64,000 nucleotides of DNA from Paguma larvata. Lineage: Eukaryota; Chordata; Mammalia; Carnivora; Viverridae. The first letter of the stretch is position 1. Each line of letters starts with the position of its first letter. The stretch is taken from NCBI GenBank assembly GCA_030068075.1, contig CM057843.1:43531832-43595831 (forward strand). The letters run 5' to 3'. A model generated the notes under the pieces. That model did not search any database and was not told the origin of the DNA. It saw nothing but the letters and a program-made list of their open reading frames with translations. Below are positions 56,159-64,000 of the stretch, in pieces. The translations under genes and the position numbers were made by a program.

Positions 56159-56504
56159 GCGATGGCTGCTTTGCTCCGTGCCTGACATTGAAAGAATTAA
56201 CCCAGAAGCTTTAGTGTTCACCTGTCTCAGTACCTGCAACTAACTGACTCTGCTTCTCAAGTTGGAACAAGGATGACGCTATTCCTGACAACTCTCGCTC
56301 AAAAAGAAACCAAGAGACTTTCGATGGCCATATGGTAGATATCAGTGACCCAGGGCAATCTGAATAGGTGGATGCTACTGGCTTCCCAAAGTTTTTCACT
56401 TCCTCCATATTAAAGTTTATCTTTCTTTGGGTGCTTTGGGAATTCTGTTTCTAGTGTTGGGTGGTATCTTTCTGGAAACAGAGGACCTTCTTCATGATCA
56501 TACT

Positions 56505-56510
56505 AATAAA
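56505..56510 (+). terminator. Poly(A) signal of KRTAP3-3
   Basis: AATAAA lies 347 bp after the stop, at the same distance as in KRTAP3-2. Confidence 0.8.
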
Positions 56511-56519
56511 TTTTATACC

Positions 56520-57555
56520 TCTGGCATAGCACAAATGTCTACAATTACTTTTGTTAATTCTTACTAATTCATTAAATGTACTTCTTAACTCCAAAAGTCA
56601 GCATTTTAAGAAAAACTGAGAACATTTACAAAACTAAAAATGGTGATTGTATAAATATTTTTTGCTTTCATTGTTCTTGTTGTTTTAAAAAAACTAAATG
56701 GCCTTGCATACACAATGGTCCACTATATCAGCATACTTGCAGGTAGACTTTCCCTGACTTGTCCTCCCCAAAAATGGTTTAAGGTAGACTGGGAAATACT
56801 GAACATGATATAAAGATATAACATATCAATTCCAGGTGACCTGATCTGTTTATGCAAAAAAAAAAAAATTAGTAACTTCATAATGTCATTATTCATTCAT
56901 TCAGTAAACATTTATTAAATACCTAATTATGTGCCTGGATTTTATTATCCTTGCTCAAAATGAGCAGCTGGCCTAGCAGGTCAAGCATATGCAAACACAG
57001 TACCAATTCATTCCTTCATTCGATTAACAATTATTAATTGAAGCTAGGCACTGTATTATAATAAAATATAAGTATTCTATTCATAGTTTTAATGAAGTGC
57101 TGTGATACCATAAAATTGAAAACAATTAAGAAATTAAGATTGCTGCCATGGTGATAGACAGGAAAAAGACATAATTAAAGACAAACTGACTGAACTGGTG
57201 GTCAAAGGGATATGGAAGAGAAAAGGCTGTCAAAGACAGTTTAGGCAGTGGGGTTACGTCACCAACTGAGCATGGGAACATTGAAGGAAGAGAGAATTCA
57301 AAAAGGAAATATTATATTCTGCTCTAGATATGTCAAGTTTGAGGCACAGGGGCATATCTAACTAGAGTTTAGATGGCTGGAATTTGTACAACAGTGTTCT
57401 AGAGAGGAAGAAGATGTATATGGGAAGGTGCAGAAGTCTGTGTAAAAGTTTTATCTAGTACTTGCAGAGGGCTGGGTTGCACACATACAGGATAAAATTC
57501 CATGAGGCTAACAAAGTGGTGCTGGGGGATAAAAGGCTGAATGGAGCTCCCAATC
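56520..57555. other. Intergenic DNA, old repeat relics only
   Basis: ATTCATTCATTCAGTAAACATTTATTAAATACC at about 56891 and a similar phrase at 57010 look like very old dispersed repeats. No gene is seen. Confidence 0.45.
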
Positions 57556-58038
57556 AATACCAACAGACATTGAAATTCCAGTACATCCAGAGATGACAAA
57601 GCTCTCTGAGTACCTCTGGCACTCAAGCGATGTTCCAGAAGAACACACCAAAAGAGTGAAAATCACAACCTTGAGTAAAGAACACACTAAATGATATTTG
57701 CTCTAGGAAAGTCTAAAACCAAGCTGGGAGAATCAAGAGGATCTTCCAGTGATTTAACTTCCTGTCAGAACAAAACTCAACACTCAGCACTCTATGACAT
57801 ACCAAGACTTCCTAAAATATATCATCCAGAATGAACGACATATAATTAAAAACTGTCAGACACATGAAGAAGCAGGAAAATGTCATCCAAAATAAAGAGA
57901 AAAAGCAGCCAATAAAAACAGGACCATAGATACATCGATGTTAGAATCAGCAGACAAGAATTTTTTAACAGTTATAAGTATTTTCATGGACAAAGGGAAA
58001 GACGAACGCAATGTGAAAGGCAAAAAGTGAACAAGATG

Positions 58039-58265
58039 GGGCGCCTGGGCGGCTCAGTCTGTCAGTCATCCAACTTCGGCTCAAGTCATGATCTCACAGT
58101 TTGTGAGATGGAGCCCTGCATCAGGCTCTGTGCTGACAGCTCAGAGCCTGGAGCCTGCTTCAGATTCTTTTTCCTTCTGTCTTTTCCTCTCCCCCACTTG
58201 CTCTCTTTCTCTCTCTCTCTCTCGCTCTCTCTCAAAAATAAACAAACATTAAAAAATAATTTTTA
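58039..58265 (+). mobile_element. CAN-SINE with perfect 14-bp target duplication
   Basis: AAGTGAACAAGATG stands exactly at 58025-58038 and at 58266-58279. The head reads GGGCGCCTGGGCGGCTCAG. A CT tract with one CG interruption precedes the tail. Confidence 0.96.
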
Positions 58266-58739
58266 AAGTGAACAAGATGAAGAAACTCACCAGAAAAGCA
58301 AAATTTTAACTTTCTATTTAATAAGTTAATAACAAGCTAAATTTTAATTTTAATTATTTAAATTAGAGAGAAGCAAATAAAAATTCTAGAACTAAAGAAT
58401 ACAATCTGAAATAAAGAATTCAATAGATGGCCTTAATATCAGATTGGAAACTGCCAACTAGGAGTGAGGTCAGTGAATTAAGATAACTTAAAATAATGTT
58501 AAAATAGATCAAAATTATCAAAACTAAAAGAGAAAAAAAGGATTGAAAAAAAATTAACAGAAGCTGAGCAGCCTCCTGTTGGACAGTACCAAGTGACCCA
58601 ACATTATGAAATAGGATTTCCACAATGATAGGAAACCGAGGTAGAAAACTTGGATAGAAAAAGGCTGAAAACTGTCCAAATTTAGTTATATATTTTATTA
58701 ACCTACAAATTGAGGAATCTCAACAAATCCCAAGCAGGT

Positions 58740-58770
58740 AACACAACCTACACACACACACACACACACA
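58740..58770 (+). repeat. (CA)n microsatellite
   Basis: About ten CA units inside the ancient L1. Confidence 0.85.
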
Positions 58771-58819
58771 GCCTAGATATATCATAATCAAACTGCTGTA
58801 ATAAAAAAAGATCAATTCA

Positions 58820-59006
58820 GGGGCACGTGGGTGGCTCATTGGATAAGCCTCCACCTCTTGATTTCAGCTTAGGTCATGATCTCCCAGTTTGTGGGATCGA
58901 GCCCTGTGGTCAGGCTCTGTGCTCACAGCACAGGCTCACAGGCTGTGAGCATAGAGCATGCTTGAGATTCTCTCTCTCTCTTCTCCTGACAAATAAATTA
59001 ACTTAA
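58820..59006 (+). mobile_element. Older CAN-SINE
   Basis: Head GGGGCACGTGGGTGGCTCATTGG; the body has a small internal duplication (CAGGCTCACAGGCTGTGAGC) and lacks the usual cytosine-rich end. ATCAATTCAG / ATCAATAGAA flank it. Confidence 0.85.
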
Positions 59007-59288
59007 AAAAATCAATAGAATATCTTAAAAGAAATAAGAGAGGCAAATACACATTCAATAGAGGACAGCAAAGAGAAAAAGATTGTCAGACTTGTATCAG
59101 ATAAAACAGATGTCAGAAGACAATCAAATCTCATTTTCGATGTCCTGGAAATTAAAAAAAAAAAAAAAGTTTTAACCCAGAGTTTTATAGTTTGCAAAAA
59201 GAAGCTTCAAAACTGAAAGAAAGTGAAAACACTTTTAGGTAAACAAAGCTGATAAAAAGTGTCACAGGAAAGCTCACTTTCAAGCTCT

Positions 59289-62200
59289 GGTTCAAGATGG
59301 TGACTGAGGGGTGCCTGGGTGGCTCAGTCAGTTAGGCGACAGACTTGATTTCGGCTCAGGTCACGATCTCACAGTCCCGAGATGGAGCCCTGAGTCCGGC
59401 TCTGTGCTGGGCATGGAGCCTGTTTGGGATTCTCTCTCTCACTCTCTCTCTCTCTCTCTTTCTCTCTCCCTCTCTCTCTCTCTCTCTCGCTCCCTCTCTC
59501 CCCCCCCACCGCCCCTTCCCTGCTCATGCGTCCGCCTGCCCTCTCTCTCTCAAAGAAAAAAAAAGAAAGCACAGATGGTGGCTGAGAAACTCCCGAACTC
59601 CCCTCCAGCCACAGATAACTGGCCTACAGCGACACTTGGAATAACGTCATCTTACAGAAACCTAAGGGTGATGCACGAGGCCACCGAATCAGGCAGGAGA
59701 GCCTGGGACACAACCCTGCCATCAACCCCAGCCTGGGAGCCACCCGCCACCAGGCGGGAACTCAAAACCCGGAGCCTCTCCCTGAGTAGCGAGGCGCTCA
59801 ACCCCCACATCAGGCATCCCAATGTTCAGACACGCACTTGAAAGACCAGCCTGCAAAACACCGGATCTTGAAAACCAACGGGGCCGGCAGAGCGCTCAAA
59901 CTTCAAGTGAGGGACGCTCACCTGCTTACAACGAAGCTTGGACAGCTGAGGGGCAGGCGCTACTCCACACACACCAGGGACCCTGGCAGGGGCAGCACCG
60001 TGCGGAGGCTGCGGGGCGCCGCGCCATCTTGGTCTCCCCCGCGCATGCTCCACAGCAGGAGCGTCGCCTGAACCCGAGCCTTTACACTAACCGGGTGCCT
60101 GGGTTTTTGCAGCCGCTGCCCTCTAGAGGATGCCTCTTGATCGCCTGGTTCCGGAGGCCATGGGAGCGTGTGTTCCTGGTCCTATGGGACTATAATAAGC
60201 CGTGTCACCCAGGAAGGAGCTCAGACCCTATCTGGCACCCCGATTTTTGTGACTGCTACCAGAGGACACCTGGTGTAGCCAGTGGGGCTTACGCTTATGT
60301 GTCCCACAGGGCTGTACACAAAGGAGAAAGAGTTCATACCCAGGAGCTTGGTCTTTCTGTGAAGAGGCCTAATAGCTAATCATCATGGCTGTGCCTGAGG
60401 GGCAGGCTCCTAATTACACACACACCTACAGTCCTTTCTAGAGACCTCCGAGGGTGGGCACCATCTTCACCCTCACCCTCTACTGCACTTCGGGGCCCAA
60501 TGTCTCCTGAAAGGGCACTGATTTTTGTCTGGTGACTTCCTGTTTTTGCAGCTGCTGTCCAAGGGACATCCTTTGACGGCTTGGCTGTGGGGGAGGTGTT
60601 GGATTTCTGCATACCCCAAGAGCACTACATAGACAATGCTCACCTCCCCAGTCTTTCTGTGAAGAGGAGGCTTCTTGTTCTGGAGCTTCAGCCTGAGGGG
60701 AAGGCTCCAGGCTGGGCACACATTTAGTGCTGAGCAGCTCTCAACGAATACAGGCTATGAATACCATTTTGGTGCTTTCCCTCCGTCTTGCTCCGGCTTA
60801 GTGGTATGACCCAGAAAAGGGTTTATACACTCATCTGGAGCCCCTATTTTTGTAACTGCTGCCCGGAAGAAACCTCCAGATGACCTGGCTTTGGTGGCCA
60901 GAGGGGCTTATGCTTACAGTCCCACAGGACTGTATTTATTTGCATACTTTAAAGAGCTAATGCCTAAGGGTCTGGTTCCCAGTCAGCCTGAATCTAGGTG
61001 CTAAGCCCCTCCCCTTCGGGGCTCAGACAGGTCTTGGCACATCCTTAACTGCTGGGAGCTATTAAAAATATAATAGGCTCTTTGGACAAGCACAGAGGTT
61101 GGAGACACGATCAAGAGCCCGGGCAGGGCTGAACAACAGGGCCCATCTCCCACAGGAGGCCACTCCTTCAAGACTGGGAGAGGTGGTTCTTTCGTCCACT
61201 GTAGAGAAACACGAGATTTGAGAAAGATGAAGAAATAGGAAAGTATCTTCCAAATAAAAGAATAAGATAAAACAAAATGGATTAAAGGCTGGAACATAAG
61301 ACCTGAAACCATAAAACTGCTAGAAAAAAACATAGGCAGTAAGCTCCTGGATAGAGGTCTTGGCTGTGATTTTTGAAAATCTGATCCCCAAAACAAAAGG
61401 AACAAAAGCAAACAAGTGGGACTACATCAAACTAAAAATCTTCTGCACAGCAAAGGAAATCAGCAACAAAATGAAACGGCAACCTGCTGAGTGGGAGAAA
61501 ATATTTACAAATCACATATCTGATAAAGGCAAATGTCCAAAATGTATAAAGAATTCATACAAGGCAAAGGGCAAAGACACAATCCAATTAAAAAATGGGA
61601 AGAAAGATCTGATTAGACATTTTTCCAAAGAAGACACACAAATAGAGAATGGGTCCATGAAAAGATGTTTATATCATTAATCATCTGGAAAATGCAAATC
61701 AATACCACAATGAGATACCATCTCACATCAGTCAAAATGGCCGGTATCAAAAAGATAAGAAGTAACAAGTGGTGGCAAGATGCAGAGAAAAGGGAACCCT
61801 CAGGCCCTTTTGGTGAGAAATTAAATTGGTCCAGACACTATGGAAAACACTATGGAGGTTCCTTGAACAATTAAACATAGAACTACGGTCAATTCCACTT
61901 CTGTGTATTTGTCTGAAGAAAATGAAAACACTAACTGAAAAAGATACATGGACTCCCATGTTAATTGCAGCATTATTTACAGTAGCCAAGAAATAGAAAC
62001 GACCTATACATATATAGAATATTATTCAGCCATAAAAAAGAATGAAATCTTCCAATTGCAATAACATGGATGAACCTCAAGAGCATCATGCTAAGTAAAA
62101 TAAATCAGATGGAGAAAGACAAATACCATATGATCTCTCATATGTGGAATCAAAAAACAAATAAATAAAACCAAGTTCATAGTTATGGAGAACAGATTCG

Positions 62201-62290
62201 TTCCCCGAGGCAGGGAGGTGGGAAGTAGGAAAACTGGGTGGACTGTTTTGTTTCTTTAGTTTAAGTTAATTAAATTTTAAAAATAAATAA
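59289..62290 (+). mobile_element. Younger L1 with 5' UTR but internal deletion
   Basis: The left part (59289-61270) is a GC-richer 5' UTR typical of carnivore L1, with two related modules (GTCTTTCTGTGAAGAGGCC at about 60350 and GTCTTTCTGTGAAGAGGAGG at about 60652). It ends where ORF1 should begin. Near 61265-61280 the sequence jumps to the last third of ORF2, which continues to a 3' UTR and A-rich tail near 62290. ORF1 and most of ORF2, including the endonuclease and RT core, are missing, so it cannot move by itself. Confidence 0.82.
59310..59569 (+). mobile_element. CAN-SINE inserted at the very start of the L1
   Basis: AGATGGTGACTGAG before and AGATGGTGGCTGAG after it are the target duplication of the L1 5' end. 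The CT tract (59430-59490) is followed by CCCCCCCACC. Confidence 0.9.
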
Positions 62291-62294
62291 GTCA

Positions 62295-62515
62295 GGGTGC
62301 CCGGATGTTTCAGTCAGTTAAAAGTCTGACTCTTGATTTCGGCTCAGGTTGTGACCTCACAGTTGTGAGATCGAGCCCTGTGTTGGGTTCCACACTGAGC
62401 ATGGCACCTGCTTGGGATTCTCTCTCTCTCTCTCTCTCTGTCTCTATCTGCCCCTTTCCCCTGCTCATGTTCTCTCTCTCTCTAAAATAAAAAAAATTAA
62501 ATTAAATTAATAACC
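62295..62515 (+). mobile_element. CAN-SINE
   Basis: Diverged head GGTGCCCGGATGTTTCAGTC, CT tract, and a TAAATTAAATTAAAT-type tail. It abuts the 3' end of the L1. Confidence 0.88.
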
Positions 62516-62559
62516 ACCTTATAGTATAAACAAAAATACTAAGTGAATACATTTTGAAG

Positions 62560-63090
62560 CTCTACTTCTACTCTATGGCACAACCACTCTCCTATTTACC
62601 TGAAAGAAATGAAATACATATCCACAAAAAAATATATAAGAATATCTATGGGAGTTTTATTCATAACAGCCCCAAGTAAGAAATACTCCAAATGTTCATC
62701 CAAAGGAGAAAGGACACGTTGCAGCATAATCATACAATGAAATACTCCTCAGCAACTTAAAAAAAAAATACTGTACTGCTGGTACAAGCGACAACAGGGA
62801 TGAAATAAAAACTATGATGTTGAGCCAAAGAAACCAGATACGAAAGTATGCACCCTGTGTGATTTTACTTAGGAAACTCACAAATAGGGAACACCAATCT
62901 CCAGTAAAAGGAATCAGAGCAGTGTTTCTCTTTGGGAGGTGGGCACTGAGTGAAAAATGGCTCACGGGAACATTCTGGTATCCTGGAAATGTCAAATATC
63001 TCGACTGGGGCGAAGGTTATATACGTACATGCACTTGTCAAAACTGCATTTCAATATACATAAATTTCATCTCAACTGAAAAAATTTGAA
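62560..63090 (+). mobile_element. Old L1 3' end
   Basis: ATTCATAACAGCCCCAAGTA, TGTTCATCCAAAGGAG, CTCCTCAGCAACTTAAAA and a 3' end TAAATTTCATCTCAACTG follow the order of the L1 ORF2/3' UTR terminus. It is decayed. Confidence 0.75.
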
Positions 63091-63094
63091 GGAA

Positions 63095-63565
63095 CAAAAA
63101 TAATATGTTTAACAATTATGGAGTTATGGAGACCTAGATTGATCAGCTGGAGACCTTACGTTGCCATTAAATTTTACTATTTTTATAAAGTGAAAGATAC
63201 CAAGGTTGTTTATGCCTTGACAATTCCATGTAGAAGTGACAGGTTACTATTTTTCCCTAAGGCCAGGACTAAGTCCCGAAAATGTTACAGGTCTAGATGA
63301 AGACAATACAGCTAGTTAATAACAACACTAGAACTAGAATAAAATGTAACCATTATGACCACCAGGACATTGCTCTTTGTCCTCTGCCAACCTTCCTTGC
63401 CCTTCAGCTTTCAATTATTTTGTAAGCGATTATATGTCAAAAAAGAAACCTCTACTGAGCCAAATGGTTATACCTTTAGCAAACATTTACTAAGGGCCTA
63501 TTATATTATGTCCCAAGTGCTGAGGATAAGAAGACAAATAAGACATGCATTATCTTAAAAGAGAC
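63095..63565. other. Intergenic DNA, no gene seen
   Basis: No gene is seen. A short old dispersed-repeat relic (AGCAAACATTTACTAAGGGCC, about 63478) lies near the end. Confidence 0.5.
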
Positions 63566-63572
63566 ATTATCT

Positions 63573-63795
63573 GGGGTGCCTCAGTGGCTCTGTCAGTTGA
63601 GTGTCCGACTTTGGCTTAGGTCATGACCTCATGGTTCGTTGGTTTAAGCCCTGCATTGCACTCTGTGCTGACAGCTCAGACCCTGGAACCTGCTTCAGAT
63701 TCTGTGTCTCCCTCCCTCTCTCTGCCTGTCCCCCTCCCCACGTTCTGTCTCTCTCTGTCTCTCAGAAATAAATAAACATTAAAAATTTTTTTAAA
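63573..63795 (+). mobile_element. CAN-SINE
   Basis: Head GGGGTGCCTCAGTGGCTCTG, a normal body, and a tail that continues into AAATAAGTAAATAAG. Target duplication is not clear. Confidence 0.91.
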
Positions 63796-64000
63796 AAATA
63801 AGTAAATAAGAGAAAACAGATTCCATCTCAGAAGAAAAATCTTCTGTAGCTTCCCTGCCCCTACTCTGAAGTATAACCAATGAGAGTTTAGTTTCCCAAG
63901 AGATTAAAAGATTATAACTTAGAAATTTTATTTCACTTTTATTATAGATACAGATGAAAAATAGTATATCCCTCATCTAAAACTGAGGCATAGGAGGGGC

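Larger units (their letters stand above)
57560..59285 (+). mobile_element. Ancient L1 5' UTR/ORF1 region
   Basis: Phrases such as GAAGAAGCAGGAAAATG, AATCAGCAGACAAGAATTTT, AGAACTAAAGAATACAATCTG, GATTGGAAACTGCC and CTCAACAAATCCCAAGCAGG occur in the order found in the 5' part of old mammalian L1 (L1M). Two CAN-SINEs (58039, 58820) interrupt it. It is heavily mutated with no intact frame. Confidence 0.75.

Noticed and set aside
59311..60379. Frames of 176 and 185 codons in the L1 5' region
   Set aside because: They cross a SINE and the L1 5' UTR. They lack L1 ORF1 features and are not genes.

Overview
This is mammalian nuclear DNA from a carnivoran, most likely a cat (Felidae). The evidence is about 31 copies of the tRNA-Lys-derived carnivore SINE (CAN-SINE, feliform-type body with a CT-rich tract and an AATAAA-rich tail), carnivore-type L1 pieces, and older mammalian MIR, L2 and ERV-L relics. 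No bacterial or viral genome is present. I found no tRNA, rRNA or CRISPR locus.

The genes are part of the type I keratin / high-sulfur keratin-associated protein (KRTAP) cluster, equivalent to human 17q21.2. Nine short single-exon genes lie on the + strand: one KRTAP2 (1030-1419), four tandem KRTAP1 genes (5972-6430, 12091-12579, 18630-19148, 21580-22038) and four KRTAP3 genes (38438-38731, 45163-45498, 48976-49272, 55862-56158). The order KRTAP2, KRTAP1, KRTAP3 is the human order. By synteny (inference), the right edge should lead towards KRT40/KRT39 and the left edge towards KRTAP4/KRTAP9. Most genes have a TATA box 75-96 bp before the ATG, a Kozak-like start and a nearby poly(A) signal. 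Their products are matrix proteins of the hair cortex that are disulfide-crosslinked to hair keratin filaments.

Layout: 0-7 kb holds KRTAP2, a SINE/L1-interrupted local duplication and KRTAP1 copy 1. 7-24 kb holds the other KRTAP1 genes and a long L1 ORF2 relic. 24-38 kb is a gene-free gap of about 16 kb with an ERV-L pol relic, MIR/L2 fossils and a CpG-bearing, repeat-poor block at 33.6-34.4 kb. 38-56.5 kb holds the KRTAP3 group with dense SINEs, including a SINE inside a SINE and a tail-to-tail SINE pair. 56.5-64 kb is gene-free, with an ancient L1 5' region, a younger L1 lacking its middle, and more SINEs.

The strongest biological signal is concerted evolution. KRTAP1 copies are nearly identical in coding sequence but differ in the number of 30-bp (decapeptide) units and have strongly diverged 3' flanks. 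KRTAP3-2 and KRTAP3-3 are identical over their whole coding sequence, and KRTAP3-1 shares their first 110 bp exactly. I found no convincing previously undescribed system. The best leads are the conversion boundaries, the unusual KRTAP3-4-position gene and the putative regulatory block.
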